In this document: positions 8,335 through 17,776 of the stretch, one piece after another
Layout: each line of letters begins with the position of its first letter
Position numbering within the stretch: the first letter of the stretch is position 1
DNA from: JAWKOK01 sp963848115
Lineage (GTDB): Bacteria > Chloroflexota > Anaerolineae > Caldilineales > Caldilineaceae
Direction of reading: 5' to 3'
DNA: 64,000 nt
Assembly (NCBI GenBank): GCA_963848115.1
Contig: CAWKCP010000047.1
Location: 86,184 to 150,183 of the forward strand
Notes under the pieces: model-generated
Databases searched by the model: none
What the model was told of the DNA's origin: nothing
The model's input: the letters and a program-made list of their open reading frames with translations, nothing else
Program-made: the position numbers and the translations under genes

Positions 8335-9777
8335 TCAGGCCTTTGCCGCCTTGTACGCATCCAGCGTCCGCTGGCGCGCCCACTGGTGGTCGACAATCGG
8401 CAGCGGGTAGTCCTCTCCGACGAGACAGCCTGCAGTGGCCTGCTCGAGTGGAGTCAGCTTCCATGGCTCATGGATCGCCGTCTTTGGCACGTCCGCCAAT
8501 TCAGGCACCCACTTTCGCACATACGCGCCGTCAGGATCGAATTTCTTGCCCTGGGTAATCGGGTTGAAGATGCGGAAATAGGGAGCGGCGTCGGTACCGG
8601 TGCCGGCAGACCACTGCCAGCCGCCGTTGTTGGCGGCAGGATCGCCATCGAGCAACTGCTGCATGAACCAGCGTTCGCCCCAGCGCCAGTCAATCAGCAG
8701 ATCCTTGACCAGGAACGACGCCACGACCATACGCGCCCGGTTGTGCATCCAGCCAATGGCTAGCAGCTGGCGCATGGCCGCATCGACAAAGGGATAACCG
8801 GTTCGACCCAGGCGCCAGGCTTCGAAATCCGACTCGTCATTTGCCCAGGCAATGGCCTCATACTCAGGGCGAAAGCTGCCGGAACGAACGTGAGGGAACT
8901 CGGCCAGAATATTGATGTAGAAATCGCGCCAGATGAGTTCGCTAAGCCAGGTTTCGGCCCCGGCACGCGCTGCATCAGAGGACGCATCGGAGATAACATC
9001 GTAGGCGGCGACAGCAGCAGCCCGTGCCGAGATCATGCCGAAGCGCAGAAAGGGTGACAGGCTAGAGGTTGCAGACAAATCGGGACGATCCCGGTTGGCG
9101 CGATAGCCGTAGATGGGTGGCGACGCTCCTTCCGTGAAGGCGCGCAGCCGGGAAAACGCCGCCGCTTCGCCGGCTTGCCATGCCTGGCCCGGCCCGACAT
9201 CGACTCCCGATCGATCGCTCTTGGCGTGCGGAATCGAGACCGACTCGACATCCAGCGGCGTGCTGATTTTCGTAGGAGTAGGCAGCAGGTTCGCAGCGTA
9301 CAGGCGTGCACCGTCTTTCCATCGACGACTGTAGGGCGTGAAGACGGTGTAGGGCAAACCGTCGGCCTTGCGCACGGAAGCGACAGGCCGGATGGAGACG
9401 CCTTCCACGAACTCAACTGCAACGTTGTCAAGCATCCGTTCGACCCGCTTGTCGCGTTGAACGGCGTAGGGAGAGGCATCCTTTTCGGCAAGGACAGCGA
9501 CGACATTCTGCTCATCACACAGCCGGCGCAAGACATGGCCCGGCTCGCCCTCTCGTACGATCAGACGGCTGCCGCGAGCACGCAGCTCGCCATCAAGTGC
9601 ACGCAGTCCATCCATCAAAAATGCGATACGCCCGGCCCCGGCGTAGGCCGAGTTGAGCAAGCGCGGGTCGAGCACAAAGAGAGGCAACACTTGATCGCCC
9701 AGTTCCATTGCCCGGGAAAGCGCCTGGTTGTCGGCCAGGCGGAGGTCACGGCGGATCCACCAGATGACATTGGTCAT
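8335..9777 (-). CDS. phrB: Deoxyribodipyrimidine photolyase (class I CPD photolyase/cryptochrome family)
   Basis: A 480-residue flavoprotein that repairs UV-induced pyrimidine dimers with light. The N-terminal antenna-binding domain starts WWIRRDLRLADNQAL. The C-terminal FAD domain carries both family signatures: TGYPFVDAAMRQL..GWMHNRARM and NNGGWQWSAGTGTDAAPYFR. The tryptophans used for FAD photoreduction appear to be present (ELIWRDF, IDWRWGE, GGWQW). Its ATG overlaps the stop of the carotenoid-desaturase-like gene by four bases, so both are translated from one message as a light-protection unit. Confidence 0.95.
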   Translation of the reverse strand: MTNVIWWIRRDLRLADNQALSRAMELGDQVLPLFVLDPRLLNSAYAGAGRIAFLMDGLRALDGELRARGSRLIVREGEPGHVLRRLCDEQNVVAVLAEKDASPYAVQRDKRVERMLDNVAVEFVEGVSIRPVASVRKADGLPYTVFTPYSRRWKDGARLYAANLLPTPTKISTPLDVESVSIPHAKSDRSGVDVGPGQAWQAGEAAAFSRLRAFTEGASPPIYGYRANRDRPDLSATSSLSPFLRFGMISARAAAVAAYDVISDASSDAARAGAETWLSELIWRDFYINILAEFPHVRSGSFRPEYEAIAWANDESDFEAWRLGRTGYPFVDAAMRQLLAIGWMHNRARMVVASFLVKDLLIDWRWGERWFMQQLLDGDPAANNGGWQWSAGTGTDAAPYFRIFNPITQGKKFDPDGAYVRKWVPELADVPKTAIHEPWKLTPLEQATAGCLVGEDYPLPIVDHQWARQRTLDAYKAAKA

Positions 9778-11339
9778 GGCACAACCTCCAATGGCGGCTT
9801 TGCTTGCTCGTCCGAGTCAGCCATCTGTGCCGGCTCCTTGACCGTCAGGCCAAACTCAGACAGGATCGACCTGGCCACCCGCATCCCACCCAGTGCAACG
9901 GCCGCTGTCGACTGGCCGGGGAAGATGCTGTCGCCGACCATCCACAGATTGGGACCCAATTTTGGGGCCCAGGTTCGAAAGAGGTTGGTCTGGGGAAAGC
10001 CGCCGACCCAGCCCTGGTAGCGACGCGTGAAGCGGTGAAAGGTCACCGGCGTGCCGGGCAACAGGAGTGTCGTCGCCTCGCGGATGCCGGGCAGGGCAAG
10101 CTCGGCAGCGTCCATCATTGTGCCGGCGTAGGCATCCCTGCGCGCCTCATACTCGCCGGGGTCGTCGGCATGCAGCTGCCACCAGGGCTCCAACGCCGTA
10201 TGGGTGCTCAGGGTCAACGCCCGCAGTCCGGCGGGCGCACGTCCCGCGTCCCAGTCAGGACTCATAGAGAGGAAGACGCTGTTGCCCTCGCCCAGCGGCT
10301 CGCGCTGGAGGATCTGCGTGTGGAGAGGGGCGTCCTCGGGCAACACTGTTTCGTCGATGCCTGCATAGACAGTGAAGGCGCCCCAGGCGTCGTCCGGCAA
10401 GGGCGGCAGGTTGCGCAGTTTGGCCGTACTAGCTTCGCCGGTCAGCGGGGCGATGTTCCAAGGCGGCAGGTTGGCGATGACCAGATCGGCCGGTATTGAC
10501 AGCCCGCGCTTGGTCTCGACAGCCGTCGGCTTGCCCTCTTCCATGACGATGCGAGTCACCTCCTGCCGATAGTGCACGTCACCCCCCTGAGCGATGACGG
10601 CGTCCGCCAATTGTTGCGCCAGTCCGCCCATACCGCCGGTCAAGTGGACCACGCCTCGTCGAGGTAGGTCCAGAGCGGACGCGCCGTAGAGCGCATTGGC
10701 ATGGCCGCTGGTTGTCTGCGCGGCGATCAACAACTGAGCATCAACAAACAGTCGCAGAGCCTCCGATGCCTTGTCCAAGCGAGCGCTGACCGGGCGTACG
10801 AGATCGGCAAGCAGCGAGGGACGGAAAGCCGCCGTTTTGTTGTCCCCCAGCCAGCCCAGACCATCGCCCGTCAATGAGAGCGCTTCGCTGAGGCTCTGCG
10901 GAGGCCAGGCCGGGCTGCGTAGCGCCAGATCCCAGAGCAGATCGGCGGTCTGCTCTTGCCAGCGCCAAAAGGGTTCTGCCGCGCTGCCAAACGCTCGCTC
11001 ACGCTCGGCCCAGCGCCGCTCGTCACCGTAGCGAGTGACCGTCTGGCCATCGGGCAGGCGAACCTGCATGGCACGTTTGGCCGGCCTCGCCGACCACGAT
11101 TCGATGCCTGCCGCCTGGGCAACGCGATCCATGGGCCCACCGGGATAGAAGCCGCCCGCCAACGTGGCTCCGGCGTCAAACCGGAAGCCCTGGTGGTAGA
11201 ACGTTCCGGCACACCCACCCGGGTAGATGTGCGCCTCCAGAACGGTGACTTGCAAGCCGGCCTTGGCCAATAGCACAGCCGTGGTCAGCCCGCCTACACC
11301 GGCGCCGATGACGACGGCATGGGGTGAATCCTTGCTCAT
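9774..11339 (-). CDS. Phytoene desaturase/CrtISO-like FAD oxidoreductase
   Basis: A 521-residue oxidoreductase with an N-terminal dinucleotide-binding motif (VVIGAGVGGLTTA, then LEAHIYPGG) and a C-terminal FAD-contact region (WMVGDSIFPGQSTAAVALGGMRVA). This arrangement is typical of CrtI/CrtD/CrtISO carotenoid desaturases and isomerases. The start at 11339 has GAGG nine bases upstream; an earlier in-frame start at 11357 overlaps that site. It is coupled to the photolyase by a 4-bp overlap. No other carotenoid genes are in the window, so the precise step (desaturation, isomerisation or another lipid oxidation) is open. Confidence 0.85.
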   Translation of the reverse strand: MSKDSPHAVVIGAGVGGLTTAVLLAKAGLQVTVLEAHIYPGGCAGTFYHQGFRFDAGATLAGGFYPGGPMDRVAQAAGIESWSARPAKRAMQVRLPDGQTVTRYGDERRWAERERAFGSAAEPFWRWQEQTADLLWDLALRSPAWPPQSLSEALSLTGDGLGWLGDNKTAAFRPSLLADLVRPVSARLDKASEALRLFVDAQLLIAAQTTSGHANALYGASALDLPRRGVVHLTGGMGGLAQQLADAVIAQGGDVHYRQEVTRIVMEEGKPTAVETKRGLSIPADLVIANLPPWNIAPLTGEASTAKLRNLPPLPDDAWGAFTVYAGIDETVLPEDAPLHTQILQREPLGEGNSVFLSMSPDWDAGRAPAGLRALTLSTHTALEPWWQLHADDPGEYEARRDAYAGTMMDAAELALPGIREATTLLLPGTPVTFHRFTRRYQGWVGGFPQTNLFRTWAPKLGPNLWMVGDSIFPGQSTAAVALGGMRVARSILSEFGLTVKEPAQMADSDEQAKPPLEVVP

Positions 11340-11580
11340 TCGTTCGATCCTCAGCATCTAGTACATTTGGGCGTGAATACCACGACAGAAATCTAGCTAC
11401 TCTACCACTGGTAGGATCTGTATGAAGATTTCTGCCGGGATTCACTAGATCACCGGCAGGCGCCTCAGCCGTCGGCGAAAAAATCTGTCCAACTCTGTGG
11501 AATGCATGGTACCTGGGTCCGATAGATTGGTCTGTAAATTTTCCCAGATTTGGCGATTTTCTGGTTTGGTCAACAGGGCG

Positions 11581-11608
11581 GTAGAGACGCAAGATCTTGC
11601 GTCTCTAC
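11581..11608. repeat. 28-bp perfect palindrome in the 11340-11722 gene-free stretch
   Basis: GTAGAGACGCAAGA followed by its exact reverse complement. It lies between the CrtI-like gene start and the ABC exporter stop. It resembles the short 'GTAGGGACAGG' palindromes at 8285-8305 and 33207-33439, so it is probably a dispersed palindrome that can also fold as a terminator. The rest of 11340-11722 holds no gene I can support. Confidence 0.7.
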
Positions 11609-11722
11609 CAGTCCACATGACTGTTCCACTTCGTTCCGGCATGATTCTAGTCAGTTCAGATTTAGCGATTTTCGTCCATTGGGGCAGGCACGGGATGGCA
11701 TCTGAACTGAACGTATTCGGGC

Positions 11723-13558
11723 CTACGCTGACCCGTCGGCCATGGCAGGGATCATCTGATGCTGTTGAAGAGCGGCGTAATATCCACCTTGGGCCAAGAG
11801 CGCTTCATGATCGCCGTCCTCCACGATCCGCCCGCGTTCCATGACAATGATGCGATCCACATTGCGGACCGTGCTGAGGCGGTGGGCGATGACGATACTC
11901 GTGCGCGTACTGAGTATCCGATCCAGCGCCTCCTGGATCAAGACCTCGGTGGTCGTGTCGATGCTACTTGTGGCCTCATCGAGAACTGACACGCCATCCG
12001 GGCAGAGGGCCAGTGCGCGGGCCAAGGAGAGAAGCTGCCGCTGCCCCTGGGAGAGGTTGGCCCCGCCAGGCATTACTTCAAAATCGTAGCCGTCCGGCAA
12101 CTGCTGGATGAACTGGTCTGCATTGGTATAGGCGGCAGCACGCCCGACGGCTTCATCGGACAGGCTGTCGTCGTAGAGACGGATGTTGAAGCGGATGCTC
12201 CCGGCCATACAGATAGACTCTTGGGGCACAACCACCACGGATCGACGCAAGTCATCCAGGCTCAACTGTCGCAGGTCCACGCCGTCCAACAAGACCTCGC
12301 CGTCCTGTGGATCGTGTTGGCGCGCCAACAGGCTGACCATGCTCGACTTGCCGGCGCCCGTTGCGCCGACGACGGCAACCGACTGGCCGGGCGGTATTTT
12401 GAGCGAGACGCCACGTAAAACCGGTTCGTCAGGAACGTAGGCAAAGTGAACATTTCGGAACTCAATCTCGCCGTGCAGCGGGGGCATAGGGACTGGATGC
12501 TCCGGACTGCGGATGGTCGGCTCGGTATTCAACATATTGTAGATGCGTTCAGCTGCGCCCAGGGCAATCTGTACCGCATTGTACTGCTGCGAAAGCCGCA
12601 AGACCGGCTGGAAAGCACGTTCGGTGTATTGGATGAAGGCGACCAGCATGCCCAGCGAAGCCCAGCCTGCCAGCACACCCATGCCGCCGCCGTAGAGAAC
12701 GAGCGCCAGGCCGACCGCAGCCAACACTTCCTGTACCGACAGGAAGAGGGCGCTGTTCCAACGCAAGTTGATGAGCGCCTCTCGATAGCCACTGTTATAG
12801 GCGTCAAACTCCTCCTCGCTCTCATCTTCACGACCGAAGAGTTGCACGATGGTCATGCCGTGCAGGTGCTCGTTCAAGTAGGCGCTGATACGCGCCAGCG
12901 CTGAGCGTTCGCCGCTGGAGGAACGACGGATCCGTTTGCGAAAATACCAGGTCACCACTGCCACCAAGGGCAGAATGCAGAGTGAGAGTAGCGCCAATCG
13001 CCAGTTGAGGGCAAACATAACCACGATAATGACGATCAAGGTGACGCCCTCAACCAAAATCGTAACAATACTATTGGATAGAACGGCATTGAGCGTATCG
13101 ATATCGCTGGTCAGTCGCGAGACCAGATCGCCGGTCGATGTGCCGCTAAAGAAAGCCTCATCCTGAACCAAAATCTGGTCGAAGAGACGCACACGCAGAT
13201 CGGCCAGAGCACGCTGACCCGCATGTTGCAGGAAGTAGGTGAATCCGTAGGTCAGGATGAAGATGCCGATGGCGGTCAGCCCGTAGAGCAGCGCGATCCG
13301 AACAAGCCCGGGCACGTCCTTGTCAGCAATCGGTCCGTCGATGGCCCGCTGCAGCAGCAACGGAGGCAGGGCATTGAGCGCAGAGACGCCCAGCATCAGG
13401 ATCAGCGCAATCGCCATCCACCAGCGGTACGGTTTGAGCGCCTGACCCAGCAGTTGGAAGAGTGCAGAATCTTGGCTGGAGAGATCGGCAATAGTGCGCT
13501 CTTCCGCACGCCGTCGATCCTCGGCCTGTCGATCCAGTTCGCTGTTACTGATTGTCAT
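11723..13558 (-). CDS. ABC exporter half-transporter, second subunit (catalytically complete NBD)
   Basis: A 611-residue fusion of a six-helix ABC membrane domain (about residues 45-330) with a nucleotide-binding domain. It has Walker A GATGAGKSS, an unusual signature LSQGQRQ, and Walker B VSVLDEATSSID with the catalytic Glu. The start at 13558 is preceded by GAGGAGG; the longer open frame would run into the neighbouring gene. It overlaps the upstream ABC gene by 14 bp, so the two form a heterodimeric multidrug/lipid exporter of the BmrCD/TM287-288 kind. The cargo is unknown. Confidence 0.92.
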   Translation of the reverse strand: MTISNSELDRQAEDRRRAEERTIADLSSQDSALFQLLGQALKPYRWWMAIALILMLGVSALNALPPLLLQRAIDGPIADKDVPGLVRIALLYGLTAIGIFILTYGFTYFLQHAGQRALADLRVRLFDQILVQDEAFFSGTSTGDLVSRLTSDIDTLNAVLSNSIVTILVEGVTLIVIIVVMFALNWRLALLSLCILPLVAVVTWYFRKRIRRSSSGERSALARISAYLNEHLHGMTIVQLFGREDESEEEFDAYNSGYREALINLRWNSALFLSVQEVLAAVGLALVLYGGGMGVLAGWASLGMLVAFIQYTERAFQPVLRLSQQYNAVQIALGAAERIYNMLNTEPTIRSPEHPVPMPPLHGEIEFRNVHFAYVPDEPVLRGVSLKIPPGQSVAVVGATGAGKSSMVSLLARQHDPQDGEVLLDGVDLRQLSLDDLRRSVVVVPQESICMAGSIRFNIRLYDDSLSDEAVGRAAAYTNADQFIQQLPDGYDFEVMPGGANLSQGQRQLLSLARALALCPDGVSVLDEATSSIDTTTEVLIQEALDRILSTRTSIVIAHRLSTVRNVDRIIVMERGRIVEDGDHEALLAQGGYYAALQQHQMIPAMADGSA

Positions 13559-15323
13559 GGACGGCCTCCTCGCTAAGCTCATCGCCAATCTCGCGGGTCT
13601 CGTGGCCGACCATTTCGGCATAGAAGCCGTTGAGGGCCAGCAACGTCTCGTGGTCACCTTTCTCCACAATCCGTCCTTCATCAAGAACCACGATCTGATC
13701 GGCATCTTGAACGGCGGCAAGCCGTTGGCTGACGATGATGATTGTGCGTTGGCTGTGCTCTTTGTCCAGTTCGGCAATGATCTCAGCCGAGGTTTTCATG
13801 TCAACGCTGGCCAGGGAATCATCCAAAAGCAGTACCCTAGGCTTGCGCACCAGCGCCCGCGCCAGCGCGGTCCGTTGACGCTGTCCGCCTGAGAGGGTGG
13901 TGCCGCGCTCGCCCACCATGCTGTCCAGCCCGCGTGGCAGTTGAGGCAGGTCATTGCTCAGCCTGGCGCGATGGATCGCTTCACGCAGTTGCGGATCCGG
14001 CGTCTCCGGCACCCCCAGGGCGATGTTGTTGCGCAGCGGCATGTTGAAGAGCAGCGTCTCCTGCGGAACGTAGATCACCGCCCGGCGTAGCGAGCGCAAG
14101 CGAATCGCGCGCAGATCTTGGCCATCGATCTGGACCGATCCTTCGTCCGGATCGTAGATGCGACCCAGCAGGCTGATGAGCATGCTCTTTCCCGAGCCGG
14201 TGGCGCCGACGATGCCCACAGTCGTTCCTGCTTCTATCTCCAGGTTGATGTCGCGCAGGATCCAACGTTGCTGGTCCGCGGACCAGACGCCCACATCATC
14301 GAAGCGGATGGCGCCCTTGATGTCAATATCCTTGGCATTTGGTGCGCTGGTGACCAATGGCCAACGATGCAGAATCTCGCCAATTCGTCCGGCGGCTGCA
14401 CTGCCCTGCTGGAGCCGCTCGAAGGCGCCGCGAATCTGTTGTGCGGCGGCAGTCAGCAGCCCGAGATAGACAATAAACTGTACGTACTCACCCACGGTCA
14501 GCCCACCGCCCATAATCATGAGGCCCCCGATCAGGATGACCAAGGCAGCGGCCAAACGGACTGCCAGTCCCGGCAGCGGGGAAATTGCGGCGGACTGCAG
14601 CACAAACTTCAGATTGTGGTCTACATAGGTCTGGTTCGCCTGTCGGAATGCAAGGCTGGCGCCCTGCTCCTGGCGATAGGCCGTGAGCACCGGCGCTGCA
14701 TTCAGATGCTCCTGAACAAAGGCTGAGAGATTGGCCATCTCTTCCTGCACCCTGGCGAATGAGCGCTCAAGGATGGATCCCAGTTTCAGCTGAACCGCGA
14801 TGACCACGACCAGGGTCAACATGACCACACCGGCCAGCAATGGGCTCGACAACGCCATGAGTGCGCAGCCAATCAGCAGGAGAAATAGCGCATGGATCGA
14901 CATCTGGTAGCCGGCGCTGTAGAAGCGCCAGATGTAGATGAAGTCACTGGTCCCACGGGAGAGCAGATCACCGGTTCCGTAGTCCTGCCGCGTCTTCTCG
15001 TCGAAGAGCAGGAGACGCTGGAAGAGATCCTGACTCATTCGATAGGTGATGCCGGCGGCGATGCGGCCGGTCAGCATTCGAAGCAGATAGCGAAAGACGG
15101 CAACGACCACGGCCAGCACAATTAGGCCCGCCGCAAAGAGTGCCAGTTTCCTCGGCTCCATGGCGTTTTCATCTTGTGTCAGCGAGTCGATGGCCATTCC
15201 AAGCCAGTAGGGACTGACCGCCGAGGCGGCCGCACCGACAAAGGCATAGACAGCCCCGATGATCAGAGCACGCCGGTAGGGGCGCATGTAGGGCAACAAA
15301 AATTGTAATCCGCTCTTCTTCAT
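13545..15323 (-). CDS. ABC exporter half-transporter, first subunit (degenerate-site NBD)
   Basis: A 592-residue half-transporter starting MKKSGLQFLLPYMRPYRR, with AAGGAG eight bases upstream of the ATG at 15323. The NBD has Walker A GATGSGKSM, signature LSGGQRQRTALAR and Walker B VLLLDDSLASVD, where Asp stands in place of the catalytic Glu. The partner gene has the Glu. Such asymmetry is the hallmark of heterodimeric exporters with one non-hydrolysing site. The membrane domain covers about residues 15-300. It is the first gene of the pair. Confidence 0.92.
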   Translation of the reverse strand: MKKSGLQFLLPYMRPYRRALIIGAVYAFVGAAASAVSPYWLGMAIDSLTQDENAMEPRKLALFAAGLIVLAVVVAVFRYLLRMLTGRIAAGITYRMSQDLFQRLLLFDEKTRQDYGTGDLLSRGTSDFIYIWRFYSAGYQMSIHALFLLLIGCALMALSSPLLAGVVMLTLVVVIAVQLKLGSILERSFARVQEEMANLSAFVQEHLNAAPVLTAYRQEQGASLAFRQANQTYVDHNLKFVLQSAAISPLPGLAVRLAAALVILIGGLMIMGGGLTVGEYVQFIVYLGLLTAAAQQIRGAFERLQQGSAAAGRIGEILHRWPLVTSAPNAKDIDIKGAIRFDDVGVWSADQQRWILRDINLEIEAGTTVGIVGATGSGKSMLISLLGRIYDPDEGSVQIDGQDLRAIRLRSLRRAVIYVPQETLLFNMPLRNNIALGVPETPDPQLREAIHRARLSNDLPQLPRGLDSMVGERGTTLSGGQRQRTALARALVRKPRVLLLDDSLASVDMKTSAEIIAELDKEHSQRTIIIVSQRLAAVQDADQIVVLDEGRIVEKGDHETLLALNGFYAEMVGHETREIGDELSEEAVHDNQ

Positions 15324-15478
15324 GGGCAGTCTCCTTCGTGGTGTGGCGCTTTTCTTGCGATGGCAGTGCCAAGCCTGCGAAATCGGCGGCAATGATATGA
15401 CTGCAGCCGACAAGGTCTCGTTGGCACAGCCTATAATTGTACCATGCCGCAAAACTCGCAGGCCCGAGGCAGCCAATT

Positions 15479-16750
15479 TCAGCCGTTCACGAATAACGTC
15501 TGCATGTCGGCAACAAAGACACGCCGTGTGCCATCGACGAAGCCGTTGAAGGTCACATAGCGCCATGAACGGTCCCAGGCGGGGTGGGGATCGACGCGCA
15601 GCACGCTGTCTTCACAAGGTTGCTGCGTATTGATGCGCACCAGAATCTGCTCATCACCGGTGGTCAGATCGACCCAGCGCAGCGGGATGGTGCCGTCACC
15701 GTAGGCAGTCGGCTCCCAGGTGTAGGTGTCGGTCAGGATGTGGCTGCCGTCGGGCACTACGGTCGGATGGCCGGAACCGGGTACGTCGTCGAGCATCTTG
15801 TGCAGATCGCTACCGTCGGCGTTCACCTGGACGAAGCGCAGAACCTCGCGATCGATATTCAGATTCATGGAAATGCGCTCGCCATCCGGGAACCAGGTGG
15901 CATGGTGTCCGCCCTTTTCCCACTGCTCCGGCCCCACGGCACAGTGCGGATTGCTGCCATCCAAGCCGATGACGATCCAGGCGAAACGCACTTCGTCATG
16001 ACCGATCTTGAACATGTCCCAGCGCGGTTCATCCAATGCAGGGAACCAGCGCAAGCTGAGCATCAGCCTGTCGCCTTGTGGGCTGAACTTACTGTGAAAG
16101 CCGTAGATCTCCATTTCCCCAGGATCGTCCATCGCCACCGGCGGATCGGCGCGTTCCAAGAGATCGGCGATTGAGGCGAAGAGCCGGCACTCGCCGGTCC
16201 GTGTGTCCGTGATGTAGAAGCCGTCGTCATTTGCGGGGCCTACATTCCGCCGGGCGTCGCCGTCCGGAATACAGACGCCGTAGCCCGGTTGGCTCTTGCG
16301 CATGGTGGTCATGTTGGCCGAGATCAGCCAGCGACCATCGGGCGACGCGTGGTAGACGGTGCCCTCCATGGGCTTGCGCTCCCCCGTGAGCGGATCGAGC
16401 TTCCATGAGTATGGCGTCCACGTGTCGATATCGACATCGTTGAAGAAGAGTTCGTGATCGCTGCCGCCCCAGTTGAGATTGGCGCCCATCTGCGGTTCCC
16501 AGCCCCGGGTCTCGGCCAGGACCCGCGTCACAGCCGTCTCCAGGTCGACCAGACAGATCCGGCCCACATCGCCCGGCTCGGGTCGACGATCTTCAAAGGG
16601 CATCTGAAAGACGGCCAGATAGCGTCCCGACGGGCTGATGGGCGAGGTATCAAAAAAGCGGTGGATGCATCCCGGCAGATCCGACGTGACACAGACAACG
16701 GGAACCTCTGGAGCGTACTGGGTGTAGCGTGGAAAAGCGTTGAAGTTCAT
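15479..16750 (-). CDS. Oligogalacturonate lyase-like beta-propeller protein
   Basis: A 423-residue protein without a signal peptide, built of WD40/TolB-like blades (ISPSGRYLAVF, ASPDGRWLISA, FSPQGDRLMLS, WFPDGERISMN, VVPDGSHILTD). Length and blade spacing fit the PL22 oligogalacturonate lyase family, which cleaves unsaturated galacturonate dimers in the cytoplasm; histidines sit near the blade starts (GGHHATW, GSGHPT). The ATG at 16750 has AGGA six bases upstream, while the ATG at 16762 has no clear site. It is followed and preceded by genes with polysaccharide-related folds. The enzymatic assignment is plausible but not certain. Confidence 0.7.
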   Translation of the reverse strand: MNFNAFPRYTQYAPEVPVVCVTSDLPGCIHRFFDTSPISPSGRYLAVFQMPFEDRRPEPGDVGRICLVDLETAVTRVLAETRGWEPQMGANLNWGGSDHELFFNDVDIDTWTPYSWKLDPLTGERKPMEGTVYHASPDGRWLISANMTTMRKSQPGYGVCIPDGDARRNVGPANDDGFYITDTRTGECRLFASIADLLERADPPVAMDDPGEMEIYGFHSKFSPQGDRLMLSLRWFPALDEPRWDMFKIGHDEVRFAWIVIGLDGSNPHCAVGPEQWEKGGHHATWFPDGERISMNLNIDREVLRFVQVNADGSDLHKMLDDVPGSGHPTVVPDGSHILTDTYTWEPTAYGDGTIPLRWVDLTTGDEQILVRINTQQPCEDSVLRVDPHPAWDRSWRYVTFNGFVDGTRRVFVADMQTLFVNG

Positions 16751-16772
16751 GGGATTCCTCATGAGGTTTCGA

Positions 16773-17645
16773 TTACTCGATCAGTTCCGCCATACAGAGC
16801 GCGCTCTCGCCTGCCGATGAATAGACGAGATACGTCCTCTCATCTTCCTCAAAAATGGCCGGATCGCGAAGCTGGCGTACGCGTCCGTGAACTGCGCCAA
16901 ACCGGGACGGCTCCAACGGCAGATCGGCTCCTTCATAGGCTTCCTCCGGCAAGAGAACATCCACCGGCTCACCGGGAGACCAGGTATGCCACTCACCTGT
17001 AAGCGCCATCTCGGACATCAAAATACGTTCGGGGGTGTCCTCGCCCCTGGAATAGAAGATCCGCAGGCGGTCACCCCGCTTCTGTACGGCCACATGGCGT
17101 TGTCGAGGCAGAATGTCCTGACCCTGCTCAAACGGCGCGATACCGTCTTGTGAACGCAACAGCAGGCCGCCGCCATCGGCCACGACTGTTTTGGCGATGG
17201 CGTAGATGACGCCTTCATGTCGGAAGACGCGGAAGTAGAACGGTCCGAGAATCGTGTCCGATGCCCGAAAGTTGAGTCCATCGGTGGAAACGGCGCGGAA
17301 GCTACGTTGGCCTTCGGGTGTCACGCCGTGGAAGTAGAGCACGATCTCTCGGCGGGCGCCGTCTACGTGGACGTCCGGTGAGGCGATGTGGTTCATGCAG
17401 ACGGTCTGATCCAGGTGTAGAACGCCGGGCGTATGGATTCGCCAAGGACCGTGCAGATCATCGGCGTAGGCCAGGCGAATGAACTGGCCCTGGTGATGGC
17501 CGAAGTAGAGGTAGTAGCGACCCAGCGGCGACGCAACCCAATCAGGCACGCGGATCAGCGACGGGCCGTTGATGTTTGTGCCGATGCTCGGGTCTAGATC
17601 GGGGTAGACGATTGGGTTTTCGGGAAAGCGAATTGCATGGAGCAT
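16773..17645 (-). CDS. Five-bladed beta-propeller glycosidase-like protein
   Basis: A 290-residue protein resembling GH43/GH32-clan five-bladed propellers: an early NPIVYPDLD segment, RYYLYFGHH, YADDLHGPW, SPDVHVD and a late RDPAIFEEDERTYLVYS. The carboxylates in these segments fit the usual acid residues of such enzymes but cannot be assigned by eye. There is no signal peptide. I use the ATG at 17645, which has AAAAGGG upstream; an in-frame GTG at 17672 is weaker. It ends 22 bp before the oligogalacturonate-lyase-like gene, so the two are co-transcribed. Confidence 0.7.
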   Translation of the reverse strand: MLHAIRFPENPIVYPDLDPSIGTNINGPSLIRVPDWVASPLGRYYLYFGHHQGQFIRLAYADDLHGPWRIHTPGVLHLDQTVCMNHIASPDVHVDGARREIVLYFHGVTPEGQRSFRAVSTDGLNFRASDTILGPFYFRVFRHEGVIYAIAKTVVADGGGLLLRSQDGIAPFEQGQDILPRQRHVAVQKRGDRLRIFYSRGEDTPERILMSEMALTGEWHTWSPGEPVDVLLPEEAYEGADLPLEPSRFGAVHGRVRQLRDPAIFEEDERTYLVYSSAGESALCMAELIE

Positions 17646-17776
17646 GATCTTATACCCTTTTCGGTACTTCACAATTTGTCATATTGACCGAACTTGTTGA
17701 CAGACCAGCGAAGAATCTTGTTTTGCTTGAATTGGGAACCGACTATTTTTTGCGGCGCACAGTATTGATCGGTGAG

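Noticed and set aside
13559..13777. Longer N-terminus of the second ABC subunit
   Set aside because: It would read through the end of the first ABC gene in another frame; the ATG at 13558 has a strong ribosome site and matches the family start.
15324..15566. Longer N-terminus of the first ABC subunit
   Set aside because: The extension overlaps the oligogalacturonate-lyase-like gene and is not conserved in character; AAGGAG precedes the ATG at 15323.
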